From contig NEEC01000008.1 in the NCBI GenBank assembly GCA_002189035.1, positions 930,001 through 994,000 of the forward strand: a stretch of 64,000 nucleotides of DNA, in the 5' to 3' direction. Below are positions 33,702 through 44,684 of this stretch, piece after piece (within the stretch, counting starts at the first letter, position 1; each line of letters starts with the position of its first letter). A program made the position numbers and the translations under genes. The notes beneath the pieces were generated by a model. It saw only the letters and a program-made list of their open reading frames with translations. It was not told the origin of the DNA and did not search any database. Source of the stretch: Utricularia gibba. Lineage: Eukaryota > Streptophyta > Magnoliopsida > Lamiales > Lentibulariaceae.

Positions 33702-36700
33702 ATGTCGACGGACGCCGAGCCACCGCCGGATCACAAGCTCTGCGGTTATCTACGCGCTGTGGTCGCCGTTGCCGGAGAATCCGACATTGCCGCGAACTCT
33801 ATCTGCTTTTTGACTGGAAACCCTCCTGACATTTATTTCGCTGCGGGAAACGACGTCCGCTTGGTCCCAAACGACATGCCTCGTTCTGTTGATGCAAAGG
33901 CGGGGGCTTCTATGAAAAACCCGCAGAAGCTAATGGGGATGGTGCATGGATCAATTAGTGTGGTGCATCAATTGTACGAACTTGTGAAGCATAAATGCGT
34001 GAGAATTGTGGCGCGTATCGTGAATATTTTAACTCGGGAAGGGAGGATGTGGGCAGAAGCATGGAAGTGAGGGTCGTGGTTTTGGTGGATGTGTACTTGC
34101 CGATCGCTGTTTGGTCTGGGTGGCAGTTCCCGCGGTCAAGAGCTGTTGCTGCGTCGCTTTTCAGACACTTGAGGTGTGCTTTCAAAAATAATTTAGCATT
34201 TCGAGTCATTCCTGTCTTTCTGTAGTTTTTCAAAAGGGCGCCATAGCGGCATAGGGAACAAACGTTGCCTCTCTGCCACTGCTTCTCTTTATTGAATTTT
34301 CTGCCATTGACTGAATAGATTTGGGATCGGATGAATGATATGCTTTTGAAAGATTTATGGGATATGTTGGAAAATTTGTTCAGTATGAAATGTATTCGTC
34401 TTTCATTGTTTTTTCTATGAGGATTTTTTTGAATATATCATGCTTCACACCGTGTATGTACAGCTTTCAAGTAGTTTATTCTGTAGACGTAGTTGTGGTA
34501 TACTTTCTCTGTTATATCATTATTCATTATTGGTGTTGGCGGTATCTACTTTGATTGCAGCTGTGATTGGGGATCAAGAAACCTGTTTTTGCAATCTTTG
34601 AAGTTGGATCAGGATGATCATTATTACGTTTGGAATGTGGCAGACTGTCATACGCTTGGTTGTGGAAGACATTGTAGTCTGCGTGCCAATTCTATGAAAA
34701 AAAAGCCTTTTGAACTACAGGAAATTTTTAAGAGTTTATCTTGTATGACAAAGGTCTTAAATTGTGATGATTCTAGTCTAAAAGCTATGGACATGTCATT
34801 GGGATTTGGTATATGCAATCTTTCAGATGACATAATGATGAATATTCTTGCTATGCTAAGGCCGTTTGATCTGGTTCAAGCATCATTAACTTGTCGCCAT
34901 ATGAAGAACTTGGCATCATCCATCATACCATGTATGAAACTCAAACTGTACCCCCATCAGTTGGCTGCTGTTAAATGGATGTTGCAACGTGAAAAAGAAC
35001 AGCCGATTCTAAGACATCCTCTATACATGGCTTTCAAAACTGAAGAAGGATTTGAGTTTAACATTAATATGGTTTCTGGTGATATTGTCCCTGGTTTAGT
35101 TCCATCACTTCGGGATTTTCGTGGGGGGCTGTTCTGTGATGAGCCTGGGTTGGGAAAGACCATTACTGCCCTGTCATTAATTTTAAAGAGGCAAGGAACA
35201 GTAGCACAACCCCCTGATGGTACACAAGTTATCTGGTATGTGAATGAAGAGGGCCGCAGGTGTGGGTATTATGAAATGAGTTCAGAAATGGCAACCAAAG
35301 GTAATGCGTTAAAACTCAACCATATCAGCGGTAAGAAAGTTTCCCGAGGAAAATTTTCACTTCATGTGCTCACACCAAACAGAAATTGTGATGAAAAAAT
35401 TCGAGATTATAGCAAACTAAAAAAATCCAGTACGCCCTTGCATTCAACACCTGCTGCTGTAGAGATGAAGAGAAGGCGATTGTACAACACAAGGAAAAAT
35501 CTTCTGGATTCATTTGAAGGGCCATCTCTGAATTCTGAGATGTGCTTGGAGGATGAGAAGCTTATCCTAAAGGAACCGACACCTAAATTTGTGGGAAAGC
35601 AAGATGGTTTCTCTTATGGTGGATCATTCAGTAAAAAGAGGGACAGGTATTCGGTGACACATGATTTTGAATCTAATGAGAATTGGGTTCAATGTGATGC
35701 TTGTAGGAAGTGGCGGAAGGTTGCAGATGGCCATGTACAAGATACTTCCGTTGCATGGTTTTGTCGTATGAACAAGAACCCTTCCTACCAAAGTTGTGAT
35801 GCTCCAGAAGAATTATGGGATCATAGTGAAGCTATTACATACCTACCTGGTTTCCATACCAAGGATTCTCCTGGTGGTCAGGAGGAAAATATATCTTTTT
35901 TTGTCAGTGTGCTGAAGGAACACTGTGCATTGATGAGTTCAGAGACTAAGGAAGCCCTAACTTGGCTTGCTAAACTTTCACCGAGTAAGCTTGACGAAAT
36001 GGAAACAATTGGACTAAAAAGCCCGATTGTGGGAACCTCCTTATTTGATTCTAGAGTTTCTCGTGCTTATCACAAAATATTTTCTGCATTTGGCCTTACA
36101 AAGAAAATTTTTAAGGCTACTTTGAGGTGGTACTACCCTCCAGGTCTTCTAAACCTATCCTTTGACCTGGATGCCCTTAGGATTGCCCTTTGTGAACCAT
36201 TTGACTCAGTTAGGATGTATTTGTCCAGCGCAACATTGATTGTTGTTCCTGCAAATCTTGTTGACCATTGGAAAACGCAGATTGAAAGGCACGTAAATAC
36301 TCCTCAGTTGAGAGTATACGTATGGAGTGATCAAAAGAAAAAGCCTTCTGCACCTAATCTGGCTTGGGATTATGACATTGTAATAACTACCTTCAATCGC
36401 TTAAGTTCAGAATGGAGCCCCCAGAAACGAAGTGTTTTGATGCAAGTTCACTGGTTGAGACTGATGCTGGACGAGGGGCATACTCTAGGCTCAAGTCTCA
36501 GTTTGACTAACAAATTGCAAATGGCAATTTCATTGGCTGCTGAATGCCGGTGGTTGTTGACAGGTACTCCAACTCCCAATACTCCTAGTAGTCAGGTTTC
36601 TTACCTGCAACCAATGTTGAAGTTCCTGAAAGAAGAGGTCTATGGCCTACACCAGAAATCGTGGGAAGCAGGTATTCTAAAGCCGTATGAGGCAGAGATA

Positions 36701-39182
36701 GAAGAAGGCAGGTTGCGTTTGCTTCAATTGCTTAATCGATGCATGATTAGTGCAAGGAAAACAGATTTGAGAGCAATACCTCCTTGCGTAAAGAAGATAA
36801 CACTTGTGGATTTTTCTGAGGTACATGCGGATAGTTATAATCAGTTGGTAGAGACAGTTCGACGAAATATTCTAATGGCTGACTGGAATGATCCATCTCA
36901 TGTTGAGAGTTTACTGAACCCAAAACAGTGGAAATTCCGGGCAGCCACCATAAGAAATTTAAGGTTGTCATGCTGTGTCGCTGGTCATGTGATGCTAAGG
37001 AGTGCTGAGCAAGATATTCAAGAAACTATGGAAATCCTGGTGGGTAATGGTCTGGATCCCGTGACAAAGGAGCATGATGCTATTGAACAGAGTCTGTTGT
37101 TTGGAGGCCATTGCATGAGGTATTAACATTTTCCTAATGCTGTATTCTTTTCGTTATTGCAATTTTTTTTTATTTTCTGGGGCCTTTAAATGTTAGGTGC
37201 TTGGAGTGGTGCCGTTTGCCAATCATTACACCTTGTAGGCACCTTTTATGCCTGGACTGTGTATCAATGGAGACTGAAAAATGTACCTTTCCTGGATGCG
37301 GTTACTTGTATGAAATGCAGAGCCCAGATGAATTAGCACGCCCAGAGAATCCTAATCCCAAGTGGCCCGTGCCAAAGGATCTCATTGAGTTGCAGCCATC
37401 ATATAAACAGGTTGGTCGGGATATCACCCTATACACTTGTATCAAGAGGTTAAGCTCATGGAGTCTTGTTAGAATTATGTGCAACTCTACTCATTGATTC
37501 ACTACATGTAGTGTGTTAGTGTCATGCACATTTGGTTTGTTTGATATATCCTCTAATTCAGTTGGCATCTCGAGCAAGAAAATTTGCCACCAAATTATTT
37601 TATTGTTCATATTGAAGTAGTTTATAATTACATGCTCCTTGTTGATATATCACCGTCTGAAGGATGTTGCAAATCCCAAGTTCTAGTTATCAAATGCTCA
37701 TTTACTGGGCCATCTTTCTTTCATGTTTCCATGGATGCTTCTGGTGAACACAGGATGACTGGAACCCACATTGGCAATCGACATCTAGCAGCAAAGTAAC
37801 GTATCTTGTTGGCCAGTTGAAGGAATTACAGAAAATGAATGGCATGATCATGTCTTCCTCTGAGAGAGTAGATGTTTCTATGAGCAATTTAGAGATCGAT
37901 TCAGAGGCATGTTCCAAATCTGCAAATGATTGTGTATATGTTCTTGAGAAAGTTATTGTTTTCTCACAGTTCCTTGAGCACATCCACGTCATTGAAAAAC
38001 AGGTATTTGTATGAAATAAATTTATGACCCTGTGGATTTGGTATCTTTCTAAATTGTGCTTATTGCAGTTAAGTATTTCTGGAATCCAGTTTGCTGGACT
38101 TTACAGCCCTATGCACTCGTGCAATAAGGTAGGTTCTTTCTTCTGCTTCACCAGTTTGGAGTGAGCTGCTTATGTTTTTCCTTGTTTATGGAACTAGATT
38201 AAGTCACTGGCCAGTTTTCAGCATGATCCAAATTGTATGGTTCTACTGATGGATGGAACTGCAGCCTTAGGTCTTGATCTAAGCTTTGTGAATCATGTCT
38301 ATCTCATGGAGCCCATCTGGGATAGAAGGTATTGGATGCACAGGCTTTCCTTACAATTATCTCCATTCTAGGCCCATATGATTCAGAAGTTGTTGGGGAC
38401 TTGAATTTACCTGCTTTCTAGGTAGATGTAACTTGATTCAGAAGTTAGCACTTCTCACATAATTTAGTTTTGAGATTCATATTGATTCTTAAACTGAATG
38501 GTATCTAGTGATTTTTTCCATGTATCCAGTTTCTTATGTCTAAACCTCTGGAATCAGTTTCTGAAGTATACTATTTGTGCGTCAATGTCATACCAGTATG
38601 GAGGAGCAGGTCATTAGTCGTGCTCATCGAATGGGTGCTACACGGCCCATTCATGTTGAGACATTGGCGATGAATGGTACTATTGAAGAGCAGATGCTGA
38701 ACTTTTTGCAGGTAATATGATTGTTTCAATATGCTTTCTCTCCTTTCGAGACTTGGGGCTAGTAGGTTCTCTATAATTAGTAAATTAATATTTAATGTAT
38801 ACTATGTGCACGGGAAAACTCCTTTTGTGCTTTGCACAAAGTTAAGAATATGCGTGAATATAGTAGAACACCTGAAATGAATAGAAGGATGAAAAAATGA
38901 AAAGGTGAAAGAAAAAACTAGCTCTGTGTAGGATACAATGTCGAGCTTCTCTTATGTAATGTATTTCACATTCTACCATATAAGTAACTTAGTGCTTGTA
39001 TACAAACTTTGCAGGATGGTGATGGATGTGAAAGACTGGTGAGGGAAAATTTTAATTTAAAAGAGCGAGAAGGGACACACTCATTTCGAACATTGCATGA
39101 TTTTGCGGAGAGCAATTACTTGGCCCATCTTCGCTTTGTGCGATCAAAATCCAAGATGAACAAGGTTGCATTACTTCCCTGA
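33702..39182 (+). CDS. F-box, SNF2 helicase, CW and RING protein (At3g54460 type), exon 1 one base out of frame
   Basis: Eight exons: 33702-34173, 34561-37119, 37197-37410, 37754-38002, 38069-38128, 38198-38328, 38597-38711, 39015-39182; about 1,320 residues if exon 1 is bridged. Domains in order: F-box (LSDDIMMNILAMLRPFDLVQ), SNF2 ATPase with DEPGLGKTITA and LDEGHTLG, inserted CW zinc finger (WVQCDACRKWRKV and CRMNKNPSYQSCDAPEELW), RING-like CLEWCRLPIITPCRHLLCLDC, and helicase C-terminal block (VIVFSQFLEHIHVIEKQ, VISRAHRMGA). The RING between helicase halves recalls RAD5-type proteins; the function of the plant family is not known to me, chromatin remodelling coupled to ubiquitin transfer is inferred. 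Exon 1 leaves its frame near 34040, where LTREG is followed by a stop at 34068, while the neighbouring frame holds the conserved VVVLVDVYLPIAVWSGWQF. Confidence 0.9.
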
Positions 39183-40302
39183 TAAATAAACTTGAGTATG
39201 CATGCTAGCAAAACTCATTTTTCATGTCATCAGTAAATGAAAAAAAAAATGTCTTTTTCTTTTCTGAGGGCATGCTGTAAATAATGCAACAGTGACAACG
39301 TTCTCATTTTCTTTCCCCTAATCTCAGTTCCAGAAGTTTCCCATCTACTTCAACAGGTTTCCATTTATTTTGGTTTGGTTGCAGGTGCATCTCTAGATTA
39401 AAAGAAGCTGATAGATACTCCCTCCATTTACTAGTCTCTCAAGGTCTTCCACTTCGCATGAACATTCGGAGTTTGCAGCATTTCCTTGGGAACGATAGAA
39501 CAATTTTTCTGTGGAGGTGATCGATGAATATGGAGATGAGACAAAGAAGGGCGTGCTGGAGCCAGGAATAGGCATTGAGCAGATCCTGTGAGTTAATGTC
39601 AGGGCACCTGCTCCAGGCTTCTCCCTGTGCGAGAAGAAGTTGTTGGCCAGTTAGTTGATGACCAGTAACATACCAGCAGGAGAAGCAGCAGCTTCCCTAT
39701 CAGAAGATCGCCTTAGTAGAAGACCCTGCTCTTCTTCTTCTTCTTCTTCCTCTTGCTGAAGAAAGCTAAATCAACCCGGACCGCCGTCGGGAAGGCTCCG
39801 GCGCTGCCTGCTCCCATGTCCTCCGCCGGAGGAGCTACCTCGGCCTTCTCCGCCCTCTACATGTATCATTAGATCATCTAACTCTCACTTGTCGCGTCCT
39901 GAACCCGACCCGAACCCGGTTCTAGAAGTTCGGGTCACCATGACGGGCTACCAAAAAATGAAAATAACATTATTATTTAAAATATATGCGGTTACAAAAA
40001 TCATGTCTTGAAAAGCACGAAAATCACATTATGAATTTTAATTATTAAATAATATTGTTTGTCGAATATGTCACGTAATTTGCGAGAAATGGAAACCAGG
40101 CTTATGATAATTAGTTACACAATTAGGGAAATTTAGTTCAGAATTTGTATAATTAATTGCAATGGGAGAATTTTTTTTTTCCGGTGGACCAGCTGGACCG
40201 CATCACACGTGATAACCAGCTCATTCTTCAAATCGTCCTCATTCTTCCCCCAAATTTCTTCGTGCGGTTTCTCGCTTTTAGGGTTTCTATCTCCATCCGC
40301 CC
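39183..40302. other. intergenic; GC-rich patch and leader exon of the SAP gene
   Basis: A (CTT)n microsatellite lies at about 39733-39751 inside a GC-rich patch (39600-39870) without a convincing frame. At 39894-39960 there is a stretch of repeated CCCGACCCGAACCCGG type, possibly a transposon terminus. About 40240-40302 is probably the non-coding first exon of the SAP gene and contains TAGGGTTT, a telo-box. Confidence 0.35.
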
Positions 40303-41011
40303 GTAAGCGTTTGGCTGATTTCTGTTTTCAGAATTTGGTTTTGTTATCTCTGAACAATTGTTGCGTGGATTAATCCTTTGCTATGTCGCTATTTGGCGTT
40401 GTTGGAGTTCTTTGTCGTATGTGTTTTTTTTGAATTATTTTCTCTTGATTTTCAGGGGATCAGGAGCCGAATAGCTGACAACGAATATTACGAAGTGGTA
40501 TGTTTAATCTTTTTAGTATGGTTGCTGGGTTTTCTACCTTGCGTTCGTGGTTCAGATGTAATCTCGCTTTGATTTGAGAAGGGATTGTTCTTGACAGCGT
40601 TCCTCTTTTTCTCCGTTCCTGATTTCGTGATTTGCAGAGGGATTTTTGGATTGAGTGTGGGTATTATTTTAATTGATGTCGCGGTCAATGTTGGTTAGTA
40701 GCCTTTGAAGTTTATGCCTTCACGTTGAAGGAAGGCCTTTTCTTCTTCACCTTTAAGTTAGTATTCCTGTTTAGAAAATCACGCACGTGCCCTTCGACGT
40801 GTTCTATTGAAATGGGTTCACCTAAATTTCAGTCTTTATACCATGTTCTTTGAGTTTTAAGGCTTTTTAAACGTAATCATATCAGGATATCTTGGTATAT
40901 CCTTCATATGCCTGTGAATGCATTTGATTTTCGTGCAGTATTTTTTTTTGTGTGTCCATCCCTTCTGCTGCATGATGTTATTCTATTTCATGTTGTGATT
41001 TTATATTTCAG
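40303..41011 (+). other. 5' UTR intron of the SAP gene (inferred)
   Basis: A donor GTAAGC at 40303 and an acceptor TTATATTTCAG ending at 41011 bracket a T-rich stretch 13 bases upstream of the start codon. A leader intron is common in plant A20/AN1 SAP genes. Confidence 0.55.
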
Positions 41012-41023
41012 AAAGCAGCGGCA

Positions 41024-41542
41024 ATGGAACAAAATGAGACCGGTTGCCAAGCTCCTCAGGCTCCTATCCTATGTGTCAACAACTGTGGATTTTTTGGGAC
41101 AGCAGCAACAATGAACATGTGCTCCAAATGCTACAAGGACCTTGTTTTGAAGCAGGAACAAGCCAAGCTCGCTGCTTCATCCATCCAGAACATCGTTAAT
41201 GGCACATCCAGTGGTTCCCAAAAGGACTCCAGCATCTCTGTGGTGACCGCAGCCCAACCTTCTGTAACTTTGCCCACCACCCCAGCGGCTGTACCACAGG
41301 CTCATCCCTCCTTGCCACCTACAGAAGAAGCCAAGGATGTGAAAGAAGGCCCAAAAAGATGCGGCTGCTGCAACAAGCGTGTAGGTCTCACCGGCTTCAA
41401 CTGTCGCTGTGGTGGCATCTTCTGCTCCATTCACCGGTACTCCGATAAACATGAATGCCCCTTCGATTATCGCTCTGCCGGCCAGGAAGCCATTGCAAAG
41501 GCCAACCCAGTCGTCAAGGCAGACAAACTGGACAAGATCTGA
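41024..41542 (+). CDS. A20/AN1 zinc-finger stress-associated protein
   Basis: A single coding exon of 172 residues, the normal SAP size. The A20 finger is at residues 12-36 ([21 protein letters not shown]-x-x-x-C then C-x-x-C), followed by a Ser/Pro/Thr/Gln-rich linker. The AN1 finger is at about 110-150 ([19 protein letters not shown] and [16 protein letters not shown]) with its C2H/C pattern complete. The tail is [20 protein letters not shown] proteins act in abiotic stress responses; the A20 part binds ubiquitin and some members are E3 ligases. The intronless coding sequence behind a leader intron is typical of the family. Confidence 0.95.
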   Translation: MEQNETGCQAPQAPILCVNNCGFFGTAATMNMCSKCYKDLVLKQEQAKLAASSIQNIVNGTSSGSQKDSSISVVTAAQPSVTLPTTPAAVPQAHPSLPPTEEAKDVKEGPKRCGCCNKRVGLTGFNCRCGGIFCSIHRYSDKHECPFDYRSAGQEAIAKANPVVKADKLDKI

Positions 41543-42004
41543 CTCTTCCTGGTTGAACTCAATAAAAACTTGGCCATATCTGAAAGTTCAAGGAGAGCAG
41601 CCAGCGGCCCTCTGCTCTCAATGGTTAGAATCCAAAATGTGTTGGGGTTGGCCGCTTATTCTAGTGGTTGTTTGAGTTATGGTCTGCTGGTCTTTGTGAT
41701 GTGGAGTTTGTTTCTTCCTGCAATACTATGTCTCTCTCTCTGTTTGCTATGTCGAATGTTTCTTCTGGGATGCAATAGCTTAGTTGCTCCTCTCTTCTTC
41801 CTCACAGGCTGAAGTTTGTGTTTTTTTTTTTTTTTTTTTTTTTTGTTCTTTTGAAAGAATGATAGAAACGCCAAAATATTGGGTTTATTAACCATATTAT
41901 TTGTTTCTTTTAATTATTAAAAGAATAATTAAAAAGAATAAGCTCAAATTTTCTTGAAATTGAAAAAAATATATACGCATTTTTTAATCCGATATTTAGT
42001 GAAC

Positions 42005-42113
42005 TGGGCCGTGCCAATGTATTTAGTGGGCTGGTCTATTGGGTTATAGGCCCACTATGGACGTATCGCTTTGCCTATATAATGATGCCTTTCCCGGGGA
42101 GCACTAGGGTTTT
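42005..42113 (+). promoter_or_regulatory. RPL31 promoter: site II elements, TATA box, telo-box
   Basis: TGGGCC (42005), TGGGCT (42027) and the reversed GGCCCA (42049) are followed by CTATATAA (42075-42082) and TAGGGTTT (42105-42112) just before the start codon. Site II plus telo-box is the known signature of plant ribosomal-protein and other growth-linked promoters (TCP20 and telo-box factors). Confidence 0.7.
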
Positions 42114-42129
42114 CCGCAGGCCGGCGAAA

Positions 42130-42962
42130 ATGGTGGTTAAGGGCGGTAGCAAGGCGAGGAAGGAGGATATCGTCACCAGAGAGTACACTGTCAACCTCCA
42201 CAAGCGCCTCCATGGATGGTACTCTTTGCTTACCTGAAACTTTTTCCGATTATCGTTGCACCAGTCTAGATCCGTGGGTTTCCCTAGTTCGTTGTAGGGT
42301 TTTGCTCTCGTATTTTTTCGTTTTACGGAATGTCTAGCCGCCTGGGGTAAAAAACAAATAGATTCTTCTAGGGGAATCGTTTATTGGTGGTGTTGAAAAG
42401 ACGATATTTGATTTGAGATTTGTTTGGCATGAAGTAGTTGACAGTTTGTTATACCAAAATTTACTGATGGTTCCTCAGTCAGAGTTGCTCCGTTCAGTGC
42501 GGTCTCTCTTATTTTCAATTCGTGTATATCAACTGCGTCAAAATGATTTTTTGATGTGTTAGTTCCCAAGAAAGGGAGATTTCGTGATGAAATGCTATCC
42601 ACATGTTGGATCATCAGATTTTGCTTTCAAGGGCTATGTCGTAGTTCTCGTTGTCTCAATTACACCCCTAATGTAAATGCAGCACCTTCAAGAAGAAGGC
42701 CCCGAAAGCCATCAAAGAGATCAGGAAGTTCGCACAGAAGGCCATGGGAACAACAGACGTCAGAGTTGATGTGAAGCTGAACAAGCACATATGGAGCCGC
42801 GGAATCCGCAGCGTCCCACGACGCATCCGCGTCCGCATCGCCCGAAAGCGGAACGATGATGAGGATGCCAAGGAGGAGCTCTACTCTCTGGTGACGGTTG
42901 CTGAAATCCCAGATGGTGGTTTGAAGGGGCTGGGCACCCAGGTCATCGAAGACGAAGTTTGA
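42130..42962 (+). CDS. RPL31: 60S ribosomal protein L31 (eL31)
   Basis: Two exons, 42130-42218 and 42683-42962, give 122 residues, the standard length. The protein reads [20 protein letters not shown], then [40 protein letters not shown] and [20 protein letters not shown], with the LVTVAEIP ending typical of eL31. It is a component of the large cytosolic ribosomal subunit near the tunnel exit. The intron splits a cysteine codon (TG|C). Promoter elements upstream are those of translation genes. Confidence 0.96.
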
Positions 42963-43204
42963 TCACTGCTGCTCCCTCCCTTAGATTTCTTCTTATTCCA
43001 GGGTTTTGTCATTCAGCACCTTCTTGTTCCTTTTTTATGCGTGACTCCATTCACATATCATGACTCAATGTGTCATTTTGATTTTACATGTTTAATATCA
43101 TCGTGATGTTGACTAAAAACACAGGAATGGAATGCCCTGCAAAACCGAGCACCTGGGAATGTGAGTTCTCTCCAATCTAATCAGATTGGAAGGAGATAGC
43201 AAAA

Positions 43205-43515
43205 GTTAACCCCCAATTTCTAGTGCAATACAATGCTTGTTGCCCCTCAAGAACAGTGCTTGAGATCCGTATCCAGAATTTCGCTTCTCACCAATTGCCG
43301 ATGTAGACACGCGTCCTGTTACACAACGTGGGAGAAGCCACCACTCACACCTAGCCCCTTGGGGTCCAACGAGAGGAGCCACCTCACCAACCGAACTCGA
43401 ACATCTCCGACGAGGTTCTATATTTACAACCCGTTCACGAGCCATGAGGATTCTTTCCCACATCAAAATTCATATCGACTTTTGAGGGTTGTCCTGAACC
43501 ACCACTCACACCCTA
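43205..43515 (-). mobile_element. possible solo LTR or small transposon remnant
   Basis: This stretch is GC-richer than its AT-rich surroundings. Its minus strand begins TGTTAGGGTGTGAGTGGTGG and contains CTACATCGGCAATTGG, a word like the 'cccacatcgg' boxes found in small plant LTR elements. The 14-mer CCACCACTCACACC occurs at about 43338 and 43498. No coding part is seen and the borders are guesses. Confidence 0.3.
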
Positions 43516-44684
43516 ACAATACACAAGATACATGACTTAGAGAATGTTTGATAGTATGCTATAGAAAATTTATATTTAAATTTACGTATGTATTATTATT
43601 TGATTAATTAATATATATATATATATATATCAATTTTATATGACTATATTATTTATATACTCATTTTTTAAACATACGATTGATATACATAAATAAAGTG
43701 AAGTATTAAATATATATATATATATCATTTGTATATTTAAATTTCTATTTTCAAATATCAAATATTATATATATTTTATTATATTATATCTAAATATATT
43801 AATAATCAATTATCAAATGATCTTTTAGACCAATTGTAAAACCTTGTATTGAAGCTTGATTGTGGGATTTTTTTGTGCTAGATTCTTAAACAAATTATAT
43901 CTAAAGCCTATCAATTATAAGTATTTTGTAAAAAATTTAAATTCTAAACAAAATTTTGATAAATAAATTTTGATGTGGCACAAATTTATTTCAGTTCTCA
44001 TAAGCGACTCAAACAACTTGACAAATTGAACACATAGTTACTTGATTTAGAATCATCAAATTTTTACACAAGTGGAGCTTGAATTTTAGTTACTTCTTTG
44101 AAATTTATATTTTTTGGTTCAAATCTATAATATGAAAATTTTTCGAATTTTGAAAATTATTTGGAATTCACCCCAGAAATTGAAATAAATAATGTTTTGA
44201 AATCAAATACTAATAAGGCCCGGCCCATAGTTAGTTGGGTCTTTTAGGCCCATAATGAAGCTGATAAAGCCCATTGTGTTGTAGCGAGCCTTCTTCATCA
44301 AACGCGTAGAAATGTCCGTGGCAAAAGCAGCCGAGGTGTGGCCTTTGCTTTCCGTGCGGGCAAGCTACAAATCTGATCGGATTTCGAACCGATCACACGA
44401 CACCGGCATTTGACAGATCTCATCAGTTCGAGACTTTGGTCGTATCTCCGATCGGATTTAGGCAGGTTTTCTTATTGCGGGTTTTTACTGTGATTTTTTA
44501 AATAGAAAAAGTGAGAAATTGTGGAGGGTGTTGTTATCTATCATCTAGGTTGATGAGGCTCAGTTGTAGGAGTCCCATTTACCTTTTCTGATTGGTGATC
44601 GGCGGATTTTGAGATTGTGTAGCGGTGTTTCGGAGATGTAATTCGAAGCAGTTGAACAGGAATGTTTTTCTTTTGCAGAAAAGA
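43516..44684. other. intergenic, AT-rich, with (TA)n microsatellites; kinase promoter
   Basis: (TA)n runs lie near 43611-43630 and 43711-43724. From 44216 to 44276 several GGCCCA/TGGGC words cluster (site II), followed by the kinase leader; a leader intron ending at about 44678 (TTTTGCAG) is likely. No gene is seen. Confidence 0.4.

Noticed and set aside
39600-39870. GC-rich patch that looked like a coding exon (Lys-rich frame on the minus strand)
   Set aside because: The frame is closed by a stop just upstream and the Lys run comes from a CTT microsatellite; no homology recognised.
43205-43535. Open frames on both strands in the GC-richer patch after RPL31
   Set aside because: They carry no protein motif and the patch looks like a non-coding transposon remnant.
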